In this document: positions 22,756-34,753 of the stretch, one piece after another
Layout: each line of letters starts with the position of its first letter
Position numbering within the stretch: the stretch's first letter is position 1
The notes under the pieces: model-generated
The model's database searches: none
What the model was told of the DNA's origin: nothing
The model's input: the letters and a program-made list of their open reading frames with translations, nothing else
Made by a program: the position numbers and the translations under genes
NCBI GenBank assembly: GCA_004794785.1
Contig: SJOL01003040.1
Span: 1,330,526-1,394,525 of the forward strand
From: Opisthorchis felineus
Taxonomy: Eukaryota; Platyhelminthes; Trematoda; Opisthorchiida; Opisthorchiidae
Direction of reading: 5' to 3'
DNA: 64,000 nt

Positions 22756-23096
22756 TCTCCCTTATACAACTATCGAAACACTTTCTCAGTCACACAGACG
22801 GACAAAAAGTGTAAACGATATTTAAGAGGGATCCGAACCGAACTGGAAGATCTAGACCCCCAGCTGGACCCGAATCCGTGTAGGTTTCCTAATCGGTCGT
22901 AACACTTGTTGACACATCCTAACAAACAAAATCCCTTGAAAGGCACCTAACACCGATTTAGGCTGACTTATCTGATTGGTTCTCTTTCCGCCTTATGTCT
23001 CGATTAGCCTGGTAACCTGGTCCCTTAGCCTGACGAAGCTTTTTCATGTCAAAAGCGAAATGTTGCTGAATGACAAATCTATCGATTGTTTCCCAG
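22756..23096. repeat. Right inverted terminal repeat of Penelope-like element 2
   Basis: Reverse complement of 20984-21324. Near its outer end, on the plus strand, it carries the hairpin CTGACGA-AGCTTTT...AAAAGC-GAAA (23030-23060), resembling a hammerhead core. Related but more decayed sequences occur at 42364-42540 and 46185-46365. Confidence 0.85.
23030..23060 (+). ncRNA. Hammerhead-like hairpin in the pLTR
   Basis: CTGACGA (fits CUGANGA), a 6-bp stem GCTTTT/AAAAGC with loop, then GAAA. An extra A between CUGACGA and the stem departs from the canonical core, and I could not place a clean stem III and NUH cleavage site. The same hairpin is present in the left repeat on the minus strand. Hammerhead motifs are known from Penelope-like element terminal repeats. 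Confidence 0.45.
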
Positions 23097-23099
23097 AGT

Positions 23100-24530
23100 T
23101 TTCCGAAAATAATATCACTTCTATCGATGGCGACCAGGATAATCTTATGCACTGTAAAATTCAGCGGTTGACGGCTTTAAAGTAATAGCTTCATGCCTTA
23201 CTGGTGCAATAGTCTCCAACTGGCTGTGAAGTCCATAAAAGTGGCATTATTAATCAGTCAGTTGTCCAAACATAGTAGCTTACCGAAGAATAAGAGGACG
23301 CAGAGTTGCCAACACATGGTTGACATAAGACAGTCGTGTAGCTATGAAGTTCATACGTGCTTTGACACAAATAGGGTATTCTTTATATACGGATGTCCAG
23401 AAGTTCACTTGCTGTGCAAGTGACCCAAAGAAAAACAAGCGCAATCAAGAAAACAACCAGATTAATGCTCTGAAATGTCACGCGCATCCTAACAGTGATT
23501 CCGTAGGTCGCCCAGAACTCAAAAACTATTAAGTTCAGAAAAATTTTGTGTGCAGAAGCATGCTCATTTTTGGGTGTGTGCCCGTGTTGTTCCATCAGAA
23601 AATATTTTTGCCAATGTGGTGATGGAGCTTGGTGATGGTAAGCTTTTTGTGGGACTTATGACCAAATCACCGTCGTCGATTCTAGAAAACATCATTCCTG
23701 ATTAAATGAACCAGCGAGTTGGAGCCCCAGGATAGACAACAATAACCAAGAACTCCTTTAGTATTTATAGGGGTCACAAAAGTATTTTGAACCGGAGATG
23801 GACAAATGAAGACCTTTCTCTGGGGAGATCACAATCTGAACAGACTAGTCTATAGGTGAAGCAATTTTTGCTAAAACATTAAACAGATTTCCAGGTCTTC
23901 CCTGGAATTGGCAAGATGGAACTGAAAATAACACTTTTTCTTATGTGGTCTCTCCATAACAAAATGAATGGTTGCAAGGGATCATTCTATTAAAATAACG
24001 TTAACCCGCGCACTTGAAACGATTCGTTGCGCAAAATCATAGGAAATTTGGTGAGCCGCTGGACCTCTAATACTTACTAACTAATGCAGGTTAGCCGTTG
24101 TGAGGGTCGGACGTTAGTGGCCGCATAAGAGAAATTTAGGCTACTCAGCTTTAAATAAACTCTACCGGGACTTTTTTCTAACGGCCAATTTGCACTACAT
24201 CACACCAGGTCAGTATACAATACGCAGATCGCGACAAAGCAGTAGTGTGTAGGTGGAACTCCAGTGCACCAAAACCTAACGGGATAATAAGTGACATTTT
24301 TTTCTGACAAATGTTTATAATTTTGCGGAATATTTTAACCTCCTTTTCAATCCGTTCGTTTGAGAATTGCTAAGGAATCGCCACAATGGTGTTTTATTAC
24401 TAGAAAAATATTGTTTGTTCCACTGAATAGAATGAACTACGTGGATCTGATACTACAACCTCTGAGTAATATACAATAAAATCAGATCCCAGTTCCAGAT
24501 GTCGGTGGAATTTACACTGAAATCCACACA
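23100..24530. other. No gene recognised
   Basis: Short ORFs only, with no transposon motif or convincing exon seen. Confidence 0.4.
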
Positions 24531-24533
24531 TGC

Positions 24534-24683
24534 CATGGGATGTGGCTCATCATATGCATGCCGAAACAGCAGGTTTTGTGTTGAGAATTTGCTAAACAAT
24601 AATGACACCACTTCAGTTGCCTGGCCGAGGATTGCTCCTGAGTTGTACTTTTCGTGCGCTATGATTGCGATCTCAACCACTGA
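24534..24683 (-). CDS. Candidate exon, open on both strands
   Basis: On the minus strand the frame VEIAIIAHEKYNSGAILGQA... to PMACVDFS ends at CAGT/GTAAAT; acceptor is GAGCATCAG. The plus strand is also open (GCGSSYACRNSRFCVENLL... to TGA at 24692), so strand is uncertain. The minus reading, with a hydrophobic strand then a helix, resembles receptor-type domains like the one at 5.4-5.8 kb and is preferred weakly. Confidence 0.24.
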
Positions 24684-25221
24684 TGCTCAATGATCGTGAC
24701 TGCAACACTTGATTTCGATTGGCGCCCATGGATGATATGTACCTCTGATGCACTAATTCGTTCGAGTTGTCTGAAGGAAAACATATGAAGGAGTCAGCAC
24801 TGGATGTTATGTAACTAGCTTCGCTAGGTTGGAGTTTTTCTGATCAGTTTCTTCACCAAACTATTCGTACGGATTTTTGAACAAAAAAACACGCCACCTC
24901 ACCGTGTAGAGAAGAGAAATAAAACTATTTGAGGGTGATACGGAAGACAATCTCCACTACCGTGGGTGTACAAATTCTCTCAGTTTGCAGTTGGGTGCCA
25001 TGCGTCCCTATTTTCCACTTTCAATTTGAAACACACGGACACTGAAAGCTCTTCGACTGACTAAACGATAGATCATATCTCCTGGTACTACTATTGGAAG
25101 ACTTATGGCCTTTAGTAGTGTTTGGCATGTCGCAGTTGAGGTTGTGGTTACAAATGAAGGAAGAACAATGTTTGAGCCCCACTTAAGAGCACTAATGAAT
25201 AGGTTTTTCAACTAGAAGGTT

Positions 25222-25393
25222 GTCCTGTGAGTGAAGCCAATCTTTGCCGAAGAGCCGAACAGCACTGTGGAACACTTTAACATTTAGTAATCATCAAGAG
25301 TGTACATCTCACGAAACTCCACAGAAGTCAGAAATAACAACTTCCAGTTGAAGATCAACCAGTCCAGCCACAGGCGACCGATCAGTAGTGTAT
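25222..25393 (-). repeat. tRNA-derived SINE copy 1
   Basis: Reverse-strand, diverged member of the family at 36.7, 46.6, 51.8, 54.6-54.9 and 57.0 kb. Shared blocks are GTGAAGCCA, GAGCCGAACAGCACTGTG, ATCTCACGAAACTC and, at the promoter end, CGACCGATCAGTAGTGT. Confidence 0.6.
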
Positions 25394-25465
25394 CATCAAC
25401 TAGCCAAAATCAATCAACTCTTATATGATATTTCACACTAACCACATTCGTGGTCAATATGTTAC

Positions 25466-25591
25466 CTGTCAATCTACCGGCAGCAGCCGATGATGTTGGT
25501 TTGGCACAAAAGACAATAGGCGGTCCATCTTTCCATATAACCGGTTTTGGTAATTTGGTGGTTGGAGCTGCGGGTGTAGACCTGTTATAGT
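25466..25591 (-). CDS. Candidate internal exon, Pro/Ala-rich
   Basis: Bounded by a strong acceptor (TTACTCTTTTTCTATGCCAG) and donor TTGACAG/GTAACA. The 126-nt segment has one open frame, phase 1 at both ends: YNRSTPAAPTTKLPKPVIWK, then DGPPIVFCAKPTSSAAAGRL. It looks like a linker region. The next exon is not resolved: two frames are open at 25008-25211 on the same strand, one reading ATCQTLLKAISLPIVVPGDM, which would suit a receptor ligand-binding fold. The family is not recognised. Confidence 0.42.
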
Positions 25592-25699
25592 CTGGCATAG
25601 AAAAAGAGTAACTTTGGGTAACTACGGATGCACGGTTTTGATTCACACTCAATCACATTTTGCCCTTGTAGTTGTCTTGGGTTATCTAGCAATGCCAAT

Positions 25700-27720
25700 G
25701 ATTATTGTGTGCTGTAGTGCTGGGTAACGTTCGTGAATGAAAGATCTCAAGCTCACAAAGAACTGTGAGATGCTATTAAACCTAGCTTCCATGTGCAAGG
25801 CAAAGACAGTACATGCTGAGGAGCTTCCTATAAACACAAATGACGGAATCATATTGTTAAAGAACCCGAAAAATCCTAATCAGCTGCCATCCAGATGGAA
25901 TTTTAAGCCCTATGTCAGTTGGTACATCACCAGCGTCACCACCATTGGCAGCAAAACATTTGTAGTAAACGCTGGTGTTTCAACAGAATACACTCATTGG
26001 GAAAATGGCTTAGTAGTAGATGAAAGCGACTAGTTACGGACAGTTCAATGCAACCTTTTTTTCTCACGCCTAACAACATCAATGAGCTAAACAACTCTGA
26101 GCATCGCGTCATATCATGTTCTGGTTTTACCTGAATCGGACATTTCCGTAAAAGCTGAACATGCAAAATTGGCATTGCCACTCGTCATCCATCCTCTTGG
26201 AGGCTTACAATTGGGAACAATCATCTTGACTGTCAGATGCACACCCTGTTGAGTCAGACCCAGTCAGGTGCAAATAACTGATGCTACACCCTTTTTATTG
26301 AGTGTACAATTTTTTCATGGAAAAGAAAGAAAGGGGTCTTGTCTTCCCAAAGAACGTCTAGATGAGATAAGCCTCAGCCAGTTGATATACAATAATAAAC
26401 GTATCTTGCCTTGCAGTTGGATTGTGGGAATTCGGGAGAATGAACCAAAAATCGCAATTGATTTCCTTCAACACTTACGGGTTATTATGCCTAGTGTCTG
26501 AGACTCTATCATGATGACAGGAAAATACTGAAATTGGTGCCAAAAGAGAGAGTAGACCCAAATAAGTATTCACATGGCAAAATATGACTTGAGGCGTCTG
26601 TCATAAGTGACGAACTGCCGGAGGCAGGTTAACCTCGGTGGCTGGGGTGAATAACACCTTAAGGGACAATTTGCAGTTAGTTTGTGATAAACAGATGAGA
26701 CAGTGTTATTGGTTCCGGTGGGTTCATTATTTCTAAACCAGTCACCAATGTTGTCCATTGACTTGCTTCATTATTCTATAAGATATATTTAGGGCACTCG
26801 TCACCATACGTTTCTCAACCCTTTATCGGGCGATTTCCATCCAAGACAGAAACTAAACTAAACCATTCTTTTTCCCGTCAACTATTCGGTCAATTTAGAC
26901 AACGCCACAAGTAACTGGCCCACTAGTTCACAAGCCCACGCCCTTGCATTAGTCATGCTTAGGATTTCGGATCTGACTGAGGAAAGTGTGTGAATAAAAT
27001 CCAGCATTTCTTCTGAAGATGTTGCTCTCGACAATTGCACAGAAATGTACTTGTTGTGTCCCCTGGATCCTCCCTATTTTAGTGTGAACATAAAGCACAT
27101 AGCAGTTTTTATGTCTATTTGCCTCTCGCGTAGTATCATCGTCTGCAGATTTTCACTCCCAACGAAACTCTAAAAATTTGGACGATAATGTGGTCTTTCA
27201 GGCTTTTATCTTGAGCCACATTTAATGGCATTGATTAACTGACTCGCAGCCACGTGCAACTGAACTGATCATTCCATCCTACATCAGAGCTGACCCCGGT
27301 GTCTGTATTCAATTATGTATATTGTCGCCTGGACCGATAGTGATTCAATTTATCACCTTGCTTAATTTGAATATTTCCGCTCAACCACAAAAGAGTAACC
27401 TCATGTTGAAGACACACAAATTAAATCTTTAAAAAGCTGGTTCAGTTTGAAAAGAAACTAGATGTAATTCAGAGATCGTTACTAAACAAAACAACCGAAG
27501 GTTTTTGTGCCATTCCAAAATGTATCAGCGAAAGCTATCGAAGCCAATATTGGCAACCAGTCCGTATCTTGCGGGGGGTGGGTAGGTCACATAACATTTA
27601 GATGGGATGCAGTTTTCATCTGTCGCAGTCCAAACTGGATGAAGCCCAATTTACCTGGCGTCACAAATATGCGACTTTTTGAACTGTACTCTCACCGTGC
27701 TTCTTTGTGACCTGTACTCC
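25700..27720. other. No recognised gene; two unassigned plus-strand ORFs
   Basis: Plus-strand frames at 25737-26033 (98 codons, ATG start, contains PNQLPSRWNFKPYVSWYITS) and 26268-26501 (77 codons, contains NEPKIAIDFLQHLRV) have protein-like composition but no clear splice chain or motif. The remainder shows nothing. Confidence 0.3.
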
Positions 27721-27754
27721 TACAGTGTTACTCATGCGAATTTCGGATCCATCA

Positions 27755-30700
27755 TCGTCATCATCGAAAGCATGATATCAGTGTTCAACACCGATGCTTC
27801 ACTGCCATACAACCATGATTTATCTAAAAGTCTTATTGTGAAGAAAAGCATAAAAGTGGACGGGAAGGGACCAGGTGCCAGCCTACCACAATCATTCCGA
27901 GGTGTCTGCACCTCCAAACACTCATTCGGGCAATCTGGATAGAAACTGACAACAAGAACGCCAGTAATATCGATTAGCAACCATATCCTGATGTATCTCC
28001 AACCAGGCGTAGTAAGGATCACGCGGTCTCCATCCTGCAGGGCAAACCGCCCAGACAGCTCCCAAACGTTTCGTAATCGCTTTCATACCCCTCTGCCAGC
28101 CCAATTGTTGGCCACCTCCCTGCTTCCGATACTCCGAATCGGGCACCGAAAACAGCACACTTTGCAAGCGATGATTCGGAATGCGCAATACATGGCCTAA
28201 CTAACGCAGCTCCTGGTGCTGAACACACGTCTAATGAGATTCTGGGATATACCACTTTGACACCATAGGTGTCCTAAATTAACAAACGTGCTCGAGTCTG
28301 GCAGGTTCGAGCACTGACCTCACCTGAAACTGTGGAATCGGGGTTATTACAACTTCGATGATGCGTAAAACGCTCCACAATTTCGAGTGTCTCTCCTTGG
28401 GTTGCAAGTGGCGTGCTCAGTGACTGCATGTCCACGAGCACGACCTTGCACTTTGTGGGTGCAAAGTGCATACCAAAGAGCGGGATGAGTTCGGTCAGTT
28501 CATGCAAAAATGCGTACGGCTTATTCTCCGCTTCATAGACGAGAACGACGCCGTCTGCATTTACCTGATCAACGAAGATTTCATCAGCGGTTATTTGAGC
28601 ACCAGGGTTTTGAAGACTTTTCAGCGTTCTTCTCATTATTTCAACGATCACAGAAATAGGTATAGAGAGACCGGGTGAGCCTGATGTACACCATTTTGTG
28701 TATGGAAGCTTTTCTAGAGCTCTCCGTACTCTTTCACACTCCCGGAAGCCTGAGAATACAAAGAACTTATTATGCTCACAAACTTCCGAAGCATCCTTTG
28801 ATGCACAAGTGTGTCAAGGCCAGTCAAGCGTGTCGAATTTGCCTTGAAAATTCTGGACTACTAAAATAGTGGGCCGTTTGTACGTATGGCGTTGTTCTAG
28901 CACCTGACGGAATGTGAAGCTTTGGTCAAAACATCCCCTACCAGGTCGGAAATCCGCTTACTGCTCTCGAGTCACTGTTTCACCATAAGATGACAGAGAA
29001 TTGACGCCCAGGGTCTCGTTACGACCGGGGCCAATCTGATCTTCCTGTGGTTGCCACAACCAATACGAGCCCCTTTTTATTGAATATGTGTACTACCACC
29101 GATTCTCCGTTGTTGTTTGGGTCATTCTCCGTTTCCCACTTGCAGGCAAACGGACCAGACAAGCGCTGACTTCACTGCCATCGTTGACTAATGTGGGTGG
29201 GAGGTCATCCGGACCAGAAGCTCGGTGGCTGTTTTGAGAACATATGCGGTCACAAACCTCCAGGGCCTCAGCGGGTTTCACCTGCTCCGTCCAAGTTACT
29301 GCGTCAGTTGTAGGCTCCGGATGAATGGCAACTGTTGGCCACGATATGTATTGTTCGAAGTAATCGGCCCACCGTTCGAGGCTTTTTTCTTTGTTGGAAA
29401 CGTTCGCTCCATCCCGATCCTAGATGGTTTGGCTCGCAATTGGTCTCCGGAGACCGATCTCACGGATGGAGTGAAATAAGTTTCGGGACATCACGGCTTT
29501 CTGGTCCTATTCCATTTTTTAGCTTTCGGTGTCCACCAGACTTCACGGTCGGCTCGCACGCTCCCTTTCACCTGCCGTCTCATGATTCGTCAGGCTAACT
29601 TATGTTGTGGTCCGGAGGCGATATTTATCAGTGAGTGCCACCACTCGGTCTGATATCCAGTGCTTGAGTGGGCCTGGTAGGTCTGTGCCACAGGCGAAAC
29701 GCCCAGCACTGTGCAGAGATTTGGCGATCTCGTCCCAGCATGAATTCACATGTGATGGTGGAGCAGTTGGAGGAGATTCCAGAAGACGATTCTGGTAAAT
29801 TCGTCTAACATCCTTATCTGTCAGTCTCTTAGTTGCTAAGAAAATTGTCCGCACCCTAGGTGGCCCTGGAAAATGAAGGAAGAATCGATTCCGGAGATGC
29901 ACGTGACTTGAATCCACAAATGTGTTCCAAAACGAGCGACAGTCAGATATCGATCCGCGCCATCGGTAACTGATGGCAATGTGGTCAGTTTGAGTTCGCA
30001 GTCGGCACGCCATTTTAGGGCACGATGTGGCCAGACGACTTCGGTTATTTCAGAAGGTAATACTGTATAAAAACAGCCAGCGGTTAGCACACAGCTAAAT
30101 CAATCGTTCACTATTTTCCGTACGTACTGAGTCCAATCCAAACGATTCCCAGATGCTCTAAGCCTGCTTACTTTTGCATTCATATTTCCGGCAATCACAA
30201 CGTTATCTGAGCTTTTCGCTCACCGCAGCAAGGTATTCAGGGCGTTATAAAAATTGTCCTTGAAGGTGTCAGAGCTGCAGTTGTTTAGAGCATAAGCAGA
30301 CACGACAGACACACAACGATCAACTTCAAGCTTGTGAGACTCCATCTCAAACGTTGACAGACGCACAGAAGCTACTAGAAACGGGTATCCAGCCAAGCGA
30401 GGATTCTTCCACCATGTGACTTGAGATACGGACTCTTGTACATACCGCTGCAGCGTCTTCTGGATCCCCAGGTGTGTGCAGCTGGAAGCTAGTGGAGAGT
30501 AATGGGGTGGTCAGCTTAGCCGCTGTACTTGCATTTTGTATTCTTGTTTCCGACAAACAGCACACGCCAATGTCAAACGAGTCCAGTGTACGGGCAAGAG
30601 CAGCTATTTGTCCTGCTTGCTTCAGAGTGCGGGAATTTTAAGCAACCCGATAGACTGAGTGTCGAGGCTTGAGGATTGATTTCAAGATGCCTGAGGATGT

Positions 30701-31010
30701 CAGCGGCGGAAAAAGGGCAGACGCTGCTTGCAAAGCCGATGCACGACGAGCGGAGTCATCAGTCCTAACTGATGGGCCCACAAGGAGAGAGCTGTTAATG
30801 GGATGATGGGAGTGTGAAGAAAAATTATGCGAAAGAGGAAGAAGAGAGGCGTCAGCAGTAACCTGTACTCGCTTACCCGCCCAGCTGTATGAAGCAAGAA
30901 AGGCGACCCGGCTGATTGCACCACGCAACGGCCGATGTGACATGACGTTATTTGTATATGTGCAGTTCATAGTTGTACGTGGACGGAGCACCCACACCTA
31001 GACAGGAGGA
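27755..31010 (-). mobile_element. RTE-type non-LTR retrotransposon copy B, near full length, inactive
   Basis: Read from 31.0 kb downward. An N-terminal Ser/Ala-rich region ends SVYRVA then TAA; then the AP-endonuclease domain NSRTLKQAGQIAALARTLDS, VCCLSETRIQNAS, SVVSAYALNNCSS and VVIAGNMNAKVS (the usual catalytic GDMN is GNMN). Next come DHIAISYRWRGSISDCRSFW and DEIAKSLHSAGRFACGTDLP, then the RT: NSHRASGPDDLPPTLVNDGS, a decayed motif A, VNADGVVLVYEAENKPYAF (YADD became NADG) and FAPTKCKVVLVDMQSL. A ~185-bp internal deletion removes C-terminal RT sequence at about 28227. The last part is the same HRLQSVLFSVP..CCQFLSRLPE block as copy A. The 3' end is the conserved GTGTTGAACACTGAT with a short TGA-type tail at about 27740-27775. 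Confidence 0.9.
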
Positions 31011-31019
31011 CGATTGGGG

Positions 31020-33240
31020 TTCTTAACCAAAGCCTTTGGCTCAAAAGCCTGACCGCAAGGCAGCCGTGCTTGGCGGGAAATGAAATACATTACCGTTTTT
31101 ACGGAAAAAGTCGCTACACTTGTCCCAACAACCAACCTTTAGGACCAGTAGACTGTTTTCGTCAGATCTCTAATTATTCACAAACCTGGTATGAGAGACT
31201 CTGCGCGTGTCGCACGGACACCTCCCAATATTGCTCAATGGGCCGCGGATGTACACAGACCTTCACAGTCCAGTCTCTTCGGGACGGTTCGGGAGCCATA
31301 TAATGTGCTAACTGAAAAGGGCAATTCAAGTGGTTCCACAATTTCTTAATCAGAAACTATAATTTGCGAGTTGTGACAACCGGCTGTAGGATGCATTGGT
31401 GCGCTCAGCATCTCCAGGTTATCTCTTAGATGACGATATTAAAGTCTGGAAAAAGACCGGTGTGTCCGGAGAGCTGAGGGAAGGATTTGGTTTTAGCCAG
31501 TGCACAATTTTGTATTGAAGTGACATAATTAATGTATTACATCCCAAAAATAGATGTTCTGGATTCTCTATATCTAACTCTGTTTCATCTGTCGACCGAG
31601 AATGGCATTCCCAGCCATCTGGAGGTGAACAGTGAGTTAGGAATGCCAAAGTTTGGCTATTGGTATCACTGAAAAGGTGGCAAAATTCTTTGTGTCTCAT
31701 TATTTCAGCAAAACAGCTTCCAACTTAGAGTGGAGAGTTGAAATGCAGCTCGACTGACCATCAAAATCTGTATGACTTCATTTGCATTCTACCGGCTGCA
31801 CACAAAAACTAACCTTGGGGTTAAAATTTAGGTATCTCACAAAGGGTATCTCAGCAACTCTCCACTGCTCAGTTTCTCGATTAGTCTAACCGGAAAAAGT
31901 GAAAAACGGGAGTGAAACGCACACCATCGTCAGTTGCCATCCAGGAGACAGGAAACTAAGTGGGGGTGGATGTTTCGGGTTTGACGACAGTGTACGTAAC
32001 CCTAAATTTCACCTAGCTTACCAAATGCAGCCCCGTCACCGCATTTCAGGTCTATTTTTTTTATTAATAAGCAACTGATTTTACTAACAAATAGACCGCG
32101 CTCCACACAAAAGAATGGTCTGCACACTCTAGTTTACCATTCCAGGTTGACGTCCGAAAATATTCCCGGAAAGCACGAAACTGTTCTGCGACTAAACTGA
32201 AAGTGTAACACATCTTAGAAATTGCAATACCATTAAACAGATTTTGAGCACAATCTTAAACGCAAAGCCCATCATCGAGAATTTCAGCATCCAGAAACTC
32301 TGCTGATTCTTCTTGAAAGTTGGCACATGGTCTGTGGCTATGGATTATTTTCTGTTGATGATTTTGAAATTTTGTCTATGCTATATTCTGTAGTTCAATG
32401 ATACGACAACTCTTCCGTCATCCTTCATCTGAATCAATTTTGTTCCATGGATCGGTCTGTGCGCTTCAGCACTCATCATTGCGCCACCAGCTGTATGAGT
32501 GAAATAGCACCTAGGTTATCGATCGTATTGCCGAGTTCTGTTGTCAGTACCATATCACTGACTTAGCCAGTATTTTCCAGCATTAGGCCACAATATTCCA
32601 GCTTCTTTTTAAGTGAGTATGGTAAGGTGTGATAGGTGAATTATCGAAAAGTACTTGTCTCAGTTCAGGACCACAATTTAGTAAAAATAAAAATACAGTA
32701 ATTTTGTGCACAAGAGGTGCTTCTTAGAACAGGCCAGATATTCTATTCAGTTTAAAGATCATATTGTGTTGTTTGACCGAGATGACTGAAACCCCGGAGA
32801 TACACCGTTGCATGTTCAATGAGCTGAAGTGGGCTATTTTTGTTTTCGCACCCGCTCAAAGATTTCATGGCGCATTTGGGTCAGATGAATTCATGTTTCA
32901 GACGGGATAAGAAGCTGCTGATTCTTAGAAAAATATTCTACTTGAAAGAGCCATACGGGGCTCGGATCCTTGAAGCGGTAGTTGGATACGGGACTCATCA
33001 AACCTAAACATAAATCAAGCTGACATTATAAGATTGGTGCCTCGTCTCCGAGTACAATGCTGACCCCTCGACGAAGAATACAAACACAGAAGGAGCGCAA
33101 TAAGAATACTGAGTTTACCATACGCGTGTATAAAATTGGTTGTAGTCAATCATGAGAATGACGCAACCACGTGCGGCTGTCCAGGGAATTCACTTGACGT
33201 ACTTCTTCAACTCGATTCGCGAGAATCGAATGCAATAAGC
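31020..33240. other. No gene recognised
   Basis: Contains ORFs of 77 (31070, +) and 93 (31419-31700, -) codons. The latter has an ENPEHLFLGC motif reminiscent of retrotransposon C-terminal zinc knuckles but lacks the partner cysteines. The rest is featureless. Confidence 0.35.
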
Positions 33241-33261
33241 TGTTCACCACCCTTCGCATGG

Positions 33262-34042
33262 TGCAAGTGATAACACCAACACTTCCTCGAAATCAGCTGC
33301 AACTTGCAGAACAACCGCACCCTCTACTGAGACTGACAGACTAAGGCCAGCAACATCCTGTGTCAAAATATCCACCAAAATTCCCACTACTATGCTGACC
33401 ACTACGACAACGAGCAGACACACATCACGAACCACTTTAGATTTCACTACTGAAACAAGCAAAATTAAATCTTCTCTTAGAGTCGCTACCAATACAACAA
33501 AACCACAACTAAAACCCTTACCGTAACTCCCCCAACAACCGCTGTCACGAAGTCACCAACTTAACCCTTCGACACAACATCTACGACTGTCAACTTTTGC
33601 ATCTGAAGCAGCCGCCACAACAATTAGCACTACTACATCAAACAAGCTGCTGGACAAAACGACAGTGGTAAACAGTGGTATCCCAACCACCCCTTCTACT
33701 GTTTTAACCGCTCCCACAACAAACCAGACTACAAACCCCAGGAGAAACACCTAACGCACTGTTCCCTCAGACGTCAGCATTCAAAAATTTTCGAATTTTT
33801 GGAACGGCGCAGAAGAGATCTCTTCTAATCCGAAGATTACGACCATTATTATTCTTTTGAATACATGTCCGGTTATGAAGACAGGTAGGTTTATATGCCG
33901 AAAATTAATACATCCTAATGGCCCCTTCAACTTTTTACCTTTATTACAAAGCAGCCTTCCGGTTGTGTTCGTGAAAACGGTAGAGAAATTTGTGAGGAAC
34001 TCAGAACAAATTCAGCAATTAAAGAAGGCGGAGATCTAACTT
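33262..34042 (+). pseudogene. Decayed inverted copy of the mucin-like gene end
   Basis: Plus-strand relative of the minus-strand gene at 561-1453. Matching blocks in order: TETDRLRPATSCVKISTKIP, TTTTTSRHTSRTTLDFTTET, a T-rich middle, FLERRRRDLF-stop-SEDY and FEYMSGYED. Where the other copy has TGG (Trp) after DLF this copy has TAA. Further stops occur at about 33524 and 33561. The donor (ACAG/GTAGGT, 33885), a 70-nt intron, the acceptor and CTTCCGGTTGTGTTCGTG (from 33955) are conserved. A 10-nt gap just before the donor changes the exit phase; with it the last frame would read LPVVFVKTVEKFVRNSEQIQ to TAA at 34039. The upstream acceptor is altered (GCAAG). It is likely a dead duplicate. Confidence 0.75.
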
Positions 34043-34753
34043 GTGGACAAAATCCCCACACATGGAACACAAAGTTAGATATTTTCAGTCACATATGTCT
34101 ACTGCGATGTTCACCTCAAGTACACCCTGTATACAGAAGGTAGACTTGTGACAGTTTCGTCACACCAATTTCTGTATTTTTTCTGCCACTATATAAGCGT
34201 GATCCATAATGTTTCTGTTGATAACAGAAAGGCGAGTAACTAAACTCAGCCAGACGGCACCAGATAACACAGTGGGGATTTAGGGAGCGCTCTCTAACTT
34301 GAACCTTTTACGGAATTCTAAACGATAACGATAATCTTATCCACTCCGATAACAATCCATTTAAATCTTCTGCCAAAAGCCACAATGAAATGCCAATGTC
34401 TGGAAATATTACCGTTCTTCAACAACACCGTCTTATGTTCCCCGAGAATTGGCTATCACTTGATTTGCCTTTAAGTTGCATTATGTGATATAAAAGTATC
34501 AGCTGTGAGGTACATCGCAGAATTCATTCAGTACCAGTGTCTAATTACCAATAGATTAACTCAGTCATGCGATATGAAACATAATACTATACTATCGTTT
34601 ATTTTTTGAAGAACATTGTCACAGACATAAGAAGTTAGTGCAAGCGATGAATTTGGAAGGGCTACAGGAGAAGTAGATGAGAATATTAGATAAAAAGAGA
34701 AAATCGTCCGTCATACTGGGTCTGGTGTGAGATTCGATGGCAAGAATGTACAC

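Noticed and set aside
31419..31700. Possible zinc-knuckle (ENPEHLFLGC) of another retroelement
   Set aside because: The partner cysteines and neighbouring RT or endonuclease motifs are missing.
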